Source of the DNA: RDXT01 sp033765305
Lineage (GTDB): Bacteria > Bacteroidota > Bacteroidia > J057
Reading direction: 5' to 3'
Assembly (NCBI GenBank): GCA_033765305.1
Contig: JANRID010000011.1
Span: 16,896 to 80,895 of the forward strand
DNA: 64,000 nt
Each line of letters starts with the position of its first letter. The stretch's first letter is position 1. Below the pieces are notes generated by a model. That model was not told the DNA's origin. It searched no databases and saw only the letters and a program-made list of their open reading frames with translations. This document shows positions 17,401 to 25,697 of the stretch, in pieces. The translations under genes were made by a program, and so were the position numbers.

Positions 17401-18169
17401 CGGCGGTCAGGTTCAGAAAGCGGTTGTCCTGGGTAATAAAGCGGTAGGTACTCGTCTCCGAATCGCCGACCGGCACGCTGAAGGTATCGCCGGTATTGAT
17501 GCAGAGGAGGATGTCGTGGGCGAAAAAGTCCTGCTGCTCCACGTAGTGGGAGTCGTTGGAAGCGATGACCTTGACGTTGTATTTCGCAGCAAACTTCAGC
17601 AGCACGGCGTTGACCAGCTCCTGCTCGGCCATGCTGTGGCGCTGCAGCTCCACGTAGTAGTCCTCCCCGAAGAGATCCAGCCACCAGCGGAATGCCTCCT
17701 CGGCTGCCGCCTCGCCTTTATGCAGAATCAGCTGCGGCACCTCCGCGCCGATGCAGCAGGTGGTGGCGATGATGCCCTCGTGGTACTTGAGCACCAGCTC
17801 CTTGTCGATGCGGGGCCATTTGCTGTACATCCCCTCTACAAAGCCGAGCGAACAGAGCTTCGCCAGGTTTTTGTACCCCTCCTGGTTTTTGGCCAGCATC
17901 AGCTGGTGGTAGCGCACGTCGCCGCTTTCTTTGGAGAACTGCTTCCGGTGCCGGTCCTCGACCACGTAAAACTCGCAGCCGACAATGGGCTTGATGCCGT
18001 GCTTGCCTGCCTCCGCTACAAATTTGAACGCGCCGTACATGTTGCCATGGTCGGTGATGGCGACCGCCGGCATGCCGTTGGCGGCGGTTTTTTTCATCAT
18101 CTTCTCGATTTTGGCGGCGCCGTCGAGGAGGCTGAATTCGGTATGGCAGTGCAGGTGGACGTAGGACAT
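14498..18169 (-). CDS. dnaE: DNA polymerase III alpha subunit
   Basis: About 1223 residues, long for DnaE (about 1160) as usual in Bacteroidota. N-terminal PHP domain: YVHLHCHTEFSLLDGA and AITDHGNMYGA. The polymerase catalytic aspartates sit in MPDIDTDFDDEGRQRV near residue 462; an HhH region and a C-terminal OB domain (AGIVTSVQERISRKGNKFMV) follow. DnaE is the replicative polymerase catalytic subunit. I start at MSYVHLHCH (18169); an in-frame start at 18193 would add residues from low-complexity DNA. Immediately upstream are a G-tract and a heptanucleotide repeat array. Confidence 0.97.
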   Translation of the reverse strand: MSYVHLHCHTEFSLLDGAAKIEKMMKKTAANGMPAVAITDHGNMYGAFKFVAEAGKHGIKPIVGCEFYVVEDRHRKQFSKESGDVRYHQLMLAKNQEGYKNLAKLCSLGFVEGMYSKWPRIDKELVLKYHEGIIATTCCIGAEVPQLILHKGEAAAEEAFRWWLDLFGEDYYVELQRHSMAEQELVNAVLLKFAAKYNVKVIASNDSHYVEQQDFFAHDILLCINTGDTFSVPVGDSETSTYRFITQDNRFLNLTAEEAQTRYYQDAGVYSSLQKINELSGSKKGRFGFPNDQFYYKTPQEMSALFHDLPQAIENTLEVADKITAPKLKRDILLPNFPLPPGFENADDYLEYLTWQGAKCRYNGLPLDFNRDTAGLGLESEVEERLRHELRIIRTMGFAGYFLIVSDFIRAARDLHVLVGPGRGSAAGSAVAYCIGITNIDPIKYSLLFERFLNPERVSMPDIDTDFDDEGRQRVIDYVVDKYGRSQVAQIITYGSMAAKMSIKDVARALELPLAEANSLAKLVPERPGTTLSKAYEENPDLAEIRKGSDLRAQVLKTAEILEGSVRNTGIHAAGVIIAPDDITNYIPVSTSKDSDLFVTQFEGKVIEDAGMLKMDFLGLRTLSIIKTALELIESNYATKIDIDQIPLDDPKTFALYQRGDTVATFQFESDGMRKYLRQLKPSHIEDLIAMNALYRPGPLDYIPTFIQRKHGQEKVEYPHELLEPILKHTYGIMVYQEQIMQTAQIIASYSLGGADLLRRAMGKKDKEKMAKERVKFVEGAEKTHGIKADKANEVFDIMEKFAEYGFNRSHSAAYSVVAFQTAYLKANYPAEYMAAVLTHNMGDIKKITFFIEECRRMGIAVLPPDLNESRGSFWVNAKGQIRFGMAAIKGVGEAVVQQIIQKREAEGPYKSIFDLALRMPPRTLNRKTLEALIYAGALDSFGVERWQYFLQNSEKDDSIFLDKVLSYAAKVQQERLSPQASLFGDVMGSGATPEPPIPRGVLQNGVIREAWSELNRLNFEKEVIGFYLSGHPLERFKWQMAAFTNCAVGELHESRQKEIRTAGIVTSVQERISRKGNKFMVFMLEDFNDSAEISLFGEQYEKFRGLIRQDEMIYLTGVNQQRRYDNEYELRIHDIRLMTEELFGKMVRGLSLELEYRELTEELLFQMEALLKAHQGKKDLRFRIVDEGYQADIPLLSSELQVDPSGELISGLQELGIRCSVI

Positions 18170-18184
18170 CGAGGGGGGGGTATT

Positions 18185-18243
18185 AAGTATCAAGTATCAA
18201 GTATCAAGTATCAAGTGTCGAGTATCAAGTATCGAGTATCAAG
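18185..18243. repeat. Heptanucleotide tandem array 1 (AAGTATC units) upstream of dnaE
   Basis: About eight 7-bp units, mostly AAGTATC with variants AAGTGTC and GAGTATC, starting 16 bp before the dnaE ATG. Same sequence family as the arrays at 31472, 31587, 45191/45387 and 56085. Confidence 0.9.
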
Positions 18244-18263
18244 ATCGGCGGGTGATTTTTGCG

Positions 18264-18350
18264 GTAGAGACGGCCTGCGGCCGTCTCGGTTCATACGCCT
18301 GCGGCCGTCTCACGGTGCACAGGCCTGCAGCCGTCTTCAGGGGCCTGCGG
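18264..18350. repeat. GAGACG palindrome with degenerate GCCTGCGGCCGTCT repeats
   Basis: GTAGAGACGGCC-TGC-GGCCGTCTC (18264-18287) is a palindrome. The half-unit GCCTGCGGCCGTCT then recurs at about 18297 and, degenerate, at 18323 and 18343, spaced 20-26 bp. The GTAGAGACG edge is shared with the 22-bp arrays near 33.4-33.7 kb. The remaining bases to 18442 show nothing else. Confidence 0.75.
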
Positions 18351-18442
18351 CGTTCGGGCCGGGCGGCATGCAGATCCCTTGCATGCTTCCAAAAATACCG
18401 CTCAGCGCCGCATGCTGCAAGCGGCTCTTATCCACACCTGCA

Positions 18443-19402
18443 TCACTGCTCCAGGGGATTGTACAGCGGCGTGAGCATCAGCACAAACGAAACGGTGAAG
18501 AGGATCATGGCCCATTGGATGAAGCGCGGATACTGGTCGCGGACCCGGCGGACGGGGGCTGCGGGCAGGGGCTGTTTTTCGAGGCGGTCGATTTCGCTGA
18601 AGGCGGCTTCAAAGGCTTCCGTGCCTTCGGCATGAAACCAGGCACCGCCCGTCAGGCGGGCCATTTCCTGGAGCGCAGCCCCCTGCGCATCCGCTCCGCT
18701 GCTGCCGATGCTCAGCACATAGAGCCGGATGCTGTAGCTGGCTGCCAGCCGCGCCGCAGTCACCGGGTCGATGTCGCCGGTGTTGTTTGCGCCGTCTGTA
18801 ATCAGGACGATGGCCTTGCCTGCGCCCTCCGCTTCACGCAGGCGGTTGATGGCGACCCCGACAGCCGATCCGATGGCGGTTCCCTGGCGCGAAAGCATGC
18901 CGGGCTGCACGCTGCGCAGCATCCGCGCCAGATACTCATGGTCGGGGGTCAGCGGCGCATAGGTCAGCGCCTCGGCGGCAAAGAGCACAATTCCGATCTG
19001 ATCCAGGCGCCGCTGGGAGATGAAACGCCCTGCGAGGGCCTTGGTCACTTCCATGCGGCTCGGCGGCAGGTCCTGCTGCTCCATGCTGCCGCTGATGTCC
19101 AGCGCCAGCATGAGGTTGAGCCCTTCGGTCTCCGTTTCCACCACCTCGGTATCCTGCTGCGGGCGTGCCAGCGCCAGGATCAGCAGCCCCAGCGCGGCGA
19201 TTTGCAGCGACCGGACCAGCACGCGCAGCCAGGCCCAGTTGAACTGCGGGCGGCTCACCTGAAACGGGTCGTAGCTCAGCCGCACCACCAGCCGCTGCGG
19301 CTGGAAGTAGCGGTAGTACCAGAAGAGGTACACCGGAATGAGCAGGAGCAGCAGGAGCGCTTCCGGCTGGGCGAATGAATCGATGCCTGGTACCCAGTTC
19401 AT
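18443..19402 (-). CDS. BatA-like VWA domain membrane protein
   Basis: 319 residues from MNWVPGIDSF (19402). Two N-terminal helices (about 14-32 and 60-80), then a von Willebrand factor A domain with a complete MIDAS: DISGS, GTAIGSA and ITDGANN; one C-terminal helix near residue 295. This is the aerotolerance BatA layout. The usual partners (MoxR ATPase, DUF58 protein, BatB with TPR) are not adjacent, so it is either an isolated copy or separated from its operon. Exact function is unknown. A TAACTTAG box at 19411-19418 with an upstream TTG resembles a promoter. Confidence 0.87.
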   Translation of the reverse strand: MNWVPGIDSFAQPEALLLLLLIPVYLFWYYRYFQPQRLVVRLSYDPFQVSRPQFNWAWLRVLVRSLQIAALGLLILALARPQQDTEVVETETEGLNLMLALDISGSMEQQDLPPSRMEVTKALAGRFISQRRLDQIGIVLFAAEALTYAPLTPDHEYLARMLRSVQPGMLSRQGTAIGSAVGVAINRLREAEGAGKAIVLITDGANNTGDIDPVTAARLAASYSIRLYVLSIGSSGADAQGAALQEMARLTGGAWFHAEGTEAFEAAFSEIDRLEKQPLPAAPVRRVRDQYPRFIQWAMILFTVSFVLMLTPLYNPLEQ

Positions 19403-19483
19403 GCGGATCGCTAAGTTACCGCCCGGCGCGCAGCGCAGCAAGTCTCCGGGGCAGGCTTTTTGGCCGATGAGGCGGCAATTGCT

Positions 19484-20470
19484 TCAGCCTTCGGCCAGAA
19501 TCTGCAGCACCACCTTGCCGGTGGTGGCATTGGCCTCCAGCAGGCGGTGGGCTTCCCCGGCTTCCTGCCAGTCCAGCACGCGGTCGATGACCGGGCGCAG
19601 CTGTCCGGCGGCGAAGGCCTCCCACGCAAAGGCTTCGAAGCTGCGGGTGAGCGCCGCTTTGTAGTCCCGGCTGCGGTTGCGGAGGGTGCTTCCGCTGATT
19701 GTCAGGCGTTTGCGCAGGATCAGGGCCAGGTCGCTTTCGGCCTGTGCCCCCCCCATGACGGAGAGCAGGACCAGACGGCCATCCAGGGCCAGGCAGCGCA
19801 GGTTGTCCTGCCAGTAGGGGGCGCCCACCAGGTCCACGATCAGCTGCACGCCCCGGCCGCCAGTCAGGTCCAGCACAGCGCTGCTGAAGGATTCGCTGCG
19901 GTAGTCGATGCAGCGGGCTGCGCCGAGGGCGGTGCAGGCGGCATGCTTGGCCGCCGAAGCAGTGACCAGCACCTGCGCGCCCCGGAAGCGCGCCAGCTGA
20001 ATGGCGGCGGTCCCGACGCCGCTGGCGCCGGCGTGGATGAGCACGGAATCGCCTGCTTGCAGGCTGCCGATGGCGATGAGCGCCTGATAGGCCGTGAGGA
20101 AGGCCTCCGGCACGGCAGCGGCTTCGGCGAAGGTCCAGCGCGGCGGCACAGGCAGGGACTGTCCTTCGGGCAGGAGGGCATACTCGGCATAGCCGCCGCC
20201 GGCCAGCAGGCCGCAGACGCGGTCGCCCGGCGCGAAGCGCCGGCAGCCCGGCCCTGCGGCGGCCACTTCGCCCGCCAGCTCGAGGCCGAGGACCGGGCTT
20301 TCGCCCGGCGGAGGCGGATATTTGCCCTTGCGCTGGAGCAGGTCCGCCCGGTTGACCGCCGTGGCGGCCGTGCGGACCAGCAGCTCGCCGGGCCCCGGGA
20401 CCGGCAGCGGGCTTTCTTCCATCACCAGCCGCCCCGGTGCGGCGGGATGATCGTGGCGGAGGAAGCGCAT
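19484..20470 (-). CDS. NAD(P)H:quinone oxidoreductase, zinc-free MDR (PIG3/TP53I3-like)
   Basis: About 328 residues from MRFLRHDHP, the normal family length; in-frame ATGs at 20497 and 20518 are alternatives. The GroES-like N-terminal domain includes NRADLLQRKGKYPPPPGESP, and the Rossmann domain has IHAGASGVGTAAIQLA. ASAAKHAA after the second strand replaces acidic residues, favouring NADPH. No structural-zinc cysteines are present. PIG3-like members reduce small quinones by one or two electrons in the cytoplasm. It is transcribed away from the response regulator gene and has no obvious operon partners. Confidence 0.88.
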   Translation of the reverse strand: MRFLRHDHPAAPGRLVMEESPLPVPGPGELLVRTAATAVNRADLLQRKGKYPPPPGESPVLGLELAGEVAAAGPGCRRFAPGDRVCGLLAGGGYAEYALLPEGQSLPVPPRWTFAEAAAVPEAFLTAYQALIAIGSLQAGDSVLIHAGASGVGTAAIQLARFRGAQVLVTASAAKHAACTALGAARCIDYRSESFSSAVLDLTGGRGVQLIVDLVGAPYWQDNLRCLALDGRLVLLSVMGGAQAESDLALILRKRLTISGSTLRNRSRDYKAALTRSFEAFAWEAFAAGQLRPVIDRVLDWQEAGEAHRLLEANATTGKVVLQILAEG

Positions 20471-20721
20471 GTGCGCGGGCAGTGCAGAATCAGGCATCGG
20501 ATCGGCAGCAGTATGCATGCTGCAAACAACGGCACAGCGCCCGCTTGTGCAAGCCCGGCGCAGCCGGAATCCTGCCCGGAGCCTTATGTTATGCCAATAT
20601 TTCCACAGCATCAAAGCTATGTTACCGGCTCGTTATATAATCATGAAATGTATGCGCCTCCCTTTACCCTCGTCAGGAAATGGATCAATTTTGAATTGGA
20701 TACAAGCGAGTAATAAAGGAT

Positions 20722-21432
20722 ATGAGCGCTGAACAGGATGTGTTTGACCCTTCTTCGGCCAAGATCCTGATCGTAGACGACGAGGAGGATATTTTGGACC
20801 TGCTCGAATACAATTTCGAGAGTGAAGGGTACACCGTGCTCCGGGCCCGCGACGGCGAGGAGGCGCTCAAGGTTGCTGCGGCGGAACGCCCGGATCTGAT
20901 CCTGCTCGACATCATGATGCCTAAAATGGACGGTGTTTCAGCCTGTCTGGCGCTGCGTGCCATGCCGGGCCTCGAAGAAGTATCGATCATTTTTCTGACT
21001 GCACGGGCCGAAGAATACTCCGAGGTCGCAGGCCTCGAAGCAGGCGCCGATGACTATATCACCAAGCCCATCAAGCCCCGTGTGCTGCGGAGCCGGGTAA
21101 AAGCCATGCTCCGCCGCAAGCAGCAGCCCAAAGCAGTCAAAGAGACCAACTACATTGCCATTCACGACCTGGAGATCATCCGCGACGAATATGTGGTCAA
21201 GCGCAACGGCGTTGCCTATGCCCTGCCGCGCAAGGAGTTCGAGCTGTTCCACTTTCTCGCCTCGCGCCCCGGCAAGCTCTACAGCCGCGAAGACCTGCTC
21301 ATCCGGATCTGGGAGAATGTGCACGTGACCGACCGCACGGTGGACGTGCATGTAAGAAAGCTGCGCGAAAAGATCGGCGAGCACTACATCATTACCGTTA
21401 AAGGCGTGGGATACAAGTTCTTGCCCGAATAA
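20722..21432 (+). CDS. OmpR/PhoB-family response regulator
   Basis: 236 residues. Receiver domain at about 13-125 with acidic pocket DDEED, phospho-acceptor D63 in LLDIMMPKMDG, Thr in FLTARAEE and Lys in ITKPIKP. The C-terminal winged-helix DNA-binding domain (about 145-235) contains FELFHFLASRPGKLYSREDL and the recognition segment VTDRTVDVHVRKLREKIG. No histidine kinase is adjacent, so the partner is elsewhere. It closely resembles the receiver of the next gene at the N-terminus. Upstream 107 bp is AT-richer but no clear promoter stands out. Confidence 0.95.
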   Translation: MSAEQDVFDPSSAKILIVDDEEDILDLLEYNFESEGYTVLRARDGEEALKVAAAERPDLILLDIMMPKMDGVSACLALRAMPGLEEVSIIFLTARAEEYSEVAGLEAGADDYITKPIKPRVLRSRVKAMLRRKQQPKAVKETNYIAIHDLEIIRDEYVVKRNGVAYALPRKEFELFHFLASRPGKLYSREDLLIRIWENVHVTDRTVDVHVRKLREKIGEHYIITVKGVGYKFLPE

Positions 21433-21508
21433 GCCTGCCGGAACCTGCATCCGGGCGGAAATTACAGAAACTTAATATCAAATTAACCGAAATGAATTCC
21501 CGGTCCCG

Positions 21509-21516
21509 TAAGTTTG
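21509..21516 (+). promoter_or_regulatory. Candidate -7 box (TAAGTTTG) of the single-domain response regulator
   Basis: Exact TAnnTTTG match 40 bp before the ATG at 21557, in the 124-bp gap after the OmpR-type gene. No clear -33 TTTG at the expected spacing. It suggests separate transcription of the second regulator. Confidence 0.45.
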
Positions 21517-21556
21517 AAAAACAATTCTGTACTCCTGATATGACCGGCGAAGGGAT

Positions 21557-21937
21557 ATGAAAAACAAGCTGCTCGTCATTATCGACGATGAAGAGGACCT
21601 GCTCGATTTGCTCGAATACAATTTTACGCGCGAGGGATATGAGGTGGAGGTGTTTACCCAGGCAAGCCAGGCGCTCGCCTTTATGATTGCCCGCCAGCCG
21701 GATATGATACTCTGCGATTGGATGATGCCGGGCATGGACGGGATCGAACTCTGCAAACAGATCAAAACCAACCGCCTTCTGGCCGATATTCCGGTGGTGA
21801 TGGTGACCTGCCGGACCGAAAAGGACGCACGGGTGCAGGCCATCGAGGCAGGCGTCGCCGAATTTATCAGCAAGCCGGTCCGCATTCCCGATCTGCTGGG
21901 CCGCGTGCAGGGCCTGCTGCGGAAAAATGTCGCCTGA
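21557..21937 (+). CDS. Single-domain (CheY-like) response regulator
   Basis: 126 residues, receiver only. Acidic pocket DDEED, phospho-acceptor D54 in ILCDWMMPGMDG, Thr in MVTCRTEKD, Lys in ISKPVRI. There is no output domain. Its N-terminus shares LDLLEYNF with the upstream OmpR-type protein, suggesting a duplication that lost the DNA-binding half, or a common PhoB-like ancestor. Single-domain receivers usually act by protein binding or as phosphate relays; no kinase is adjacent. Confidence 0.92.
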   Translation: MKNKLLVIIDDEEDLLDLLEYNFTREGYEVEVFTQASQALAFMIARQPDMILCDWMMPGMDGIELCKQIKTNRLLADIPVVMVTCRTEKDARVQAIEAGVAEFISKPVRIPDLLGRVQGLLRKNVA

Positions 21938-21993
21938 TTCAGCCATTGCTCCCGGATTTCCCGTATGTTAGAGGAACCAACAAGACTGGTTCC

Positions 21994-22407
21994 ATGATCG
22001 ATTCCGCTATCCGCCTGCCGTTTTCGATTGAGAATGTCTATCAGGGCCTGGCCCGCGTCAACGGCATGCTGATCCTCCAGCAGCAGATGCTGACCCTGGA
22101 GTTTCAGGTGAAAGACGCCCTGCTGGGCGGCTTTTTCAAATCCCGGGCGAAGAGCCTGCGCATTCCCCTGCTGCAGATCGAGTCGGTGCGTTTCAAAAAG
22201 AGCTTCTTCGGCGATTCCCTTACGATTCAGGTCGCCAGCATCGCCCTGCTGGAGGGCCTGCCCTCCGAGCACCCCGGCGAGCTGAAGCTCTCCACCCGCA
22301 AGCAGGACCGCGAGCGGGCCCAGCAGCTGGAGTCCCGCATCGGGCTGCTGATCTCCGAGCTCCGGCTTGACCCGGCCGACCGCTCGGATACCATGCTATC
22401 TTCCTGA
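21994..22407 (+). CDS. Conserved protein of unknown function, compact alpha/beta
   Basis: 137 residues from MIDSAIRLPFSIENVYQG. A strand-rich first half (LTLEFQVKD, IPLLQIESVRFKKSFFGDSLTIQV) with a C-terminal helix looks like a PH- or SRPBCC-sized domain, but I do not recognise a named family. No signal peptide, no cysteines. It is separated by 56 bp from the response regulator and 24 bp from the GntP permease start, so it may be the first gene of a short operon with that transporter. Confidence 0.6.
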   Translation: MIDSAIRLPFSIENVYQGLARVNGMLILQQQMLTLEFQVKDALLGGFFKSRAKSLRIPLLQIESVRFKKSFFGDSLTIQVASIALLEGLPSEHPGELKLSTRKQDRERAQQLESRIGLLISELRLDPADRSDTMLSS

Positions 22408-22431
22408 CCTGCCACTGCTTACCGGACTGCC

Positions 22432-23748
22432 ATGCTGCTTGCGCTTGCGCTGGGCGCCATTGCCCTGCTGCTGATCCTGATCTCGGTTCTGCGGCTTTCG
22501 CCGTTTCTGGCATTTATGATCACGGCGCCGGCCGTCGGCTTTGCCGCCGGGCTTGCACCGCAGGCGGTATTTTCGGCCCTGGAAACCGGGATCGGCAAGG
22601 CGCTGGGGCCGGTGACGGCCGTGCTCTGCATTGGTGCGATGCTGGGCAAGCTCATTGCCGGCAGCGGCGGCGCGCAGCGCATCACCGAAGCCATGACCCG
22701 TGCCCTGGGGATGCAGCGCCTGCCCTGGGCCATGATGATCACCGGCTTTGTGGTCGGGATTCCGCTGTTTTACAACGTTGGCTTTGTCATTCTGGTGCCG
22801 CTGCTCTTTACGCTGCAGGCCGCCACACGGCAGCCCCTGCTGCCGATGGGCATTCCGCTGCTGGCAGCGCTGTCGGTCACGCACGGCTACCTGCCGCCGC
22901 ATCCGGCGCCGGTGTACATCGCCGATGTATTTCAGGCGGATCTGGGCCTGACGCTGCTCTACGGTTTCATCGTCGCGGTGCCGGCGGTGCTGGCCGGCGG
23001 GCCCTGGTTTGCGCAGCGGCTCGGCCGCCTGCAGCCCAGGCCCGATCCGGCGCTCTTCCAGGCCGAGCCCCTGCCTTCGGACCAGCTGCCGCCGCTGGGC
23101 GCCAGCGTGCTGACAGCCTTGCTGCCGGTGGTGCTCATTGCGATGGCGGCCCTGGTTCAGGGGATGCTCCCGGAAGGGCATCTGCTCCGGCAAGCCATGA
23201 GCCTGCTGGGCAATCCGGCTGTTGCGCTGCTCATCTCCCTGCTGCTGGGGCTGCTGCTGCTTGGCATCCGGCGCGGCCGCACCCTGTCCAGCCTCATGCA
23301 GGAGCAGGGTGAGGCGGTCAAAGGCATCTCGCCCGTGCTGATCATCATCGCCGGGGCCGGCGCGCTGAAGGAAATGCTCGACCAGGCCGGCGTCAGCCAG
23401 CATCTGGCCTCGCTGCTGGACGGCTCGCCGCTGCCGCCGCTCGTGCTCGGCTGGGCCATGGCTGCGTGCATCCGGGTGTGCATCGGCTCGGCCACCATCG
23501 CCGGCTTCACCACAGCAGGCATTCTGGCACCCTTCGTAGCGGCCAGCGGCGCCTCGCCGGAGCTCATGGTGCTGGCCATCGGCGCAGGCTCCCTCTTCCT
23601 CTCCCACGTCAACGACACGGGATTCTGGATGTTCAAGGAGTATTTCGGCCTCAGCGTCCGGGATACCCTGCGGTCCTGGTCCGTGATGGAGACCCTGGTC
23701 TCGGTGGTGGGGCTGGCCGGGGTGCTGCTGCTGGATCTGGCGGTGTGA
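22432..23748 (+). CDS. GntP-family gluconate-type permease
   Basis: 438 residues with about twelve hydrophobic helices. Landmarks are GSGGAQRITEAM, the signature GFVVGIPLFYNVGFVILVPL, SVTHGYLPPHPAP, GAGALKEMLDQAGVS and a late LSHVNDTGFWMFKEYFGLS. GntP proteins import gluconate, related sugar acids or D-serine by H+ symport. No sugar-acid kinase is adjacent, so the substrate is not fixed; the Bacteroidota branch is often called 'gluconate permease' only by homology. Possible cotranscription with the small gene 24 bp upstream. Confidence 0.92.
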   Translation: MLLALALGAIALLLILISVLRLSPFLAFMITAPAVGFAAGLAPQAVFSALETGIGKALGPVTAVLCIGAMLGKLIAGSGGAQRITEAMTRALGMQRLPWAMMITGFVVGIPLFYNVGFVILVPLLFTLQAATRQPLLPMGIPLLAALSVTHGYLPPHPAPVYIADVFQADLGLTLLYGFIVAVPAVLAGGPWFAQRLGRLQPRPDPALFQAEPLPSDQLPPLGASVLTALLPVVLIAMAALVQGMLPEGHLLRQAMSLLGNPAVALLISLLLGLLLLGIRRGRTLSSLMQEQGEAVKGISPVLIIIAGAGALKEMLDQAGVSQHLASLLDGSPLPPLVLGWAMAACIRVCIGSATIAGFTTAGILAPFVAASGASPELMVLAIGAGSLFLSHVNDTGFWMFKEYFGLSVRDTLRSWSVMETLVSVVGLAGVLLLDLAV

Positions 23749-23836
23749 GACAAAGCCGGCATCCGGCCCGAATCAGGCCGTATCGGCAGCAGGTTCTGCA
23801 TTGAATGTCAAGGCATATAATTCTATTTTCCTCCCC

Positions 23837-24631
23837 ATGCCCCATCCAACCGACCTCAACCGCGCCTGGTGGAATGCTGCGACGCCGCTGCACCTGCGCT
23901 CTGCCTTCTACGGCCAGGATGCCTTTCTCGCCGGCGCCAATTCGCTGCGGGAGATCGAGCTGGAGCACCTCGGCGAGGTGGCTGGCCGCCGCATCCTGCA
24001 TCTGCAGTGCCATTTCGGGCAGGATACGCTTTCCCTCGCGCGCATGGGCGCGCGGGTGACCGGTGTGGACTTTTCGGATGCAGCCATCGAGGCTGCGCGC
24101 AGCATGACGGCTTCGCTGGGCCTGGAGGCTGCCTTCATCCAGGCCGATGTGACCCAGCTTCCCCGCCAGTGGCCCGCCCCCTTCGACCTCGTGTACACGT
24201 CCTACGGCGCGCTGGTCTGGCTGCCGGAGCTGCATGGCTGGGCCGAAGGCATCGCCGCAGCTCTTCGCCCCGGCGGAGAATTGCTGATCGTGGAGTTTCA
24301 CCCCATGATGATGGTCTACGACGACAGCTACGCCCATCCCGTGTACAGCTACTTCAACCGGGAGCCGATCGGCGAAGTGACCAGCAGCTCCTACGCCGAC
24401 CGGCAGACGCCGCTGGAGCAGGAGATCGTGACCTACAACCATCCCTTTTCCGAACTGCTGGACGCCCTGACGGGCGCCGGGCTCGTATTCTCCGCGCTGG
24501 CGGAGTACGACTATTCGCCGTGGGAGTGCTTTACCCGGCTGGTGCCGGCCGGCCCCGGCCGCTGGCAGATCGAGGGCATGGAAGGCAAGCTGCCGATGGT
24601 GTTTGCCCTGCGGATGAAAAAACCGGGCTGA
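23837..24631 (+). CDS. Class I SAM-dependent methyltransferase
   Basis: About 264 residues from MPHPTDLNRAWW; a TTG at 23801 would add 12 residues. Rossmann-like MTase: motif I is ILHLQCHFGQDTLSLARMGA, the acidic loop VTGVDFSDAAIEAAR binds SAM, and FDLVYTSYGALVWLPEL is motif IV. LRPGGELLIVEFHP is motif V. The aromatic C-terminal half probably forms the substrate pocket. The methyl acceptor is unknown; small molecules are more likely than RNA. It precedes a lipoprotein hydrolase gene on the same strand by 44 bp. Confidence 0.88.
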   Translation: MPHPTDLNRAWWNAATPLHLRSAFYGQDAFLAGANSLREIELEHLGEVAGRRILHLQCHFGQDTLSLARMGARVTGVDFSDAAIEAARSMTASLGLEAAFIQADVTQLPRQWPAPFDLVYTSYGALVWLPELHGWAEGIAAALRPGGELLIVEFHPMMMVYDDSYAHPVYSYFNREPIGEVTSSSYADRQTPLEQEIVTYNHPFSELLDALTGAGLVFSALAEYDYSPWECFTRLVPAGPGRWQIEGMEGKLPMVFALRMKKPG

Positions 24632-24675
24632 CGCGCATACGTCCGGCGGGCGGCAGCCGTTATAGTTCCGGACCC

Positions 24676-25620
24676 ATGCTGCGAATGATGATGAATGCCA
24701 ACCGCCGGCTCTCCGGATATGCGCTGCCGCTGCTGGCAGCCTTCACCCTTGCTGCCTGCAAGCCCGAACCGCCTGGCCCGGTCCGCTACCGGGATGAGGT
24801 GTTCAATGCCGTGGAAATCACGAAGGATGTGCCGTACGGGCGTGCCGTAGGCCTGGATGGCGATTCGGCGGACCTGCTGCTGGACTTGTACCAGGCGAAG
24901 GCGGATACGGCACAGGCGCGCGCGGCGCTGATCTACATCCACGGGGGGAGCTTTACGGACGGCGGCAAGGCGGAAGGCAATACGCCGGACGTGTGCAAGT
25001 CGCTGGCGCGGAGGGGCTATGTGGTCGCGTCGGTCAATTACCGGCTGGGCATCGAAGAGCCGCTCACGCAGGCGCACCAGCTGGAGGCCCTGTACCGGGC
25101 GGTGCAGGATGCGCGGACGGCGCTGCGCTTTGCGCGGGCGCAGGCGGAGGCGGCCCGGATCGACCCGGACCGCATCATCCTCGGCGGGTCCTCCGCCGGG
25201 GCGATTACCGCAGTGCATGCGGCCTGCTGGGACAGCGACGAGCTGGACGGAATCGACATCGCCCGCTGGGGCGGTCTGGATGCGGGCAGTCTGCCGGGCT
25301 TCAGCAGCGAAGCGGCAGGCGTGTACAGCATTGCCGGCGCCTTGGGCGACCTCAGCTGGATGGAGGCGGACGATCCGCCGCTGATCTGCATCCACAGCCG
25401 TCAGGATGCGGTAGTGCCCTATGATTCAGGGCCCGATCCGTCTGGCTTCACGACCTTGTACGGCGGCAAGGCGCTGTACGGCCGGGCGAAATCGCTCGGC
25501 ATTCCCGCCGCGCTCAAAAGTTACCGGAATGTGGCGCACGGAGACGAGCTGAACGATCCCTGGACGGAGGAAAGTCTGGCAGCGCTGGCGGAATTCTTCT
25601 ACGAAGAAATCGCCCGCTGA
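24676..25620 (+). CDS. Alpha/beta-hydrolase lipoprotein (carboxylesterase-like)
   Basis: About 314 residues. Lipoprotein signal: basic MLRMMMNANRRLSG, hydrophobic core, lipobox-like FTLAAC. The fold shows oxyanion motif YIHGGSFTDGG, nucleophile elbow GGSSAGAIT and a late NVAHGDEL with the probable catalytic His; the acid is likely in SRQDAVVPYD. This is the alpha/beta-hydrolase-3/esterase branch acting on small esters. The mature protein is probably tethered to the outer membrane or periplasmic face. A much longer in-frame extension upstream overlaps the methyltransferase and is not used. Confidence 0.88.
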   Translation: MLRMMMNANRRLSGYALPLLAAFTLAACKPEPPGPVRYRDEVFNAVEITKDVPYGRAVGLDGDSADLLLDLYQAKADTAQARAALIYIHGGSFTDGGKAEGNTPDVCKSLARRGYVVASVNYRLGIEEPLTQAHQLEALYRAVQDARTALRFARAQAEAARIDPDRIILGGSSAGAITAVHAACWDSDELDGIDIARWGGLDAGSLPGFSSEAAGVYSIAGALGDLSWMEADDPPLICIHSRQDAVVPYDSGPDPSGFTTLYGGKALYGRAKSLGIPAALKSYRNVAHGDELNDPWTEESLAALAEFFYEEIAR

Positions 25621-25697
25621 CCGCGCAGCGGCCGGGAGGCTGCATTTTCCCGCAATTTCTCCCTACCTTCGCAGCCTGACCGATTCTGCCCGACCTG

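Noticed and set aside
14441..19378. Very long plus-strand open frame opposite dnaE
   Set aside because: A GC-rich shadow of the dnaE reading frame; the minus strand has a complete DnaE with all catalytic motifs.
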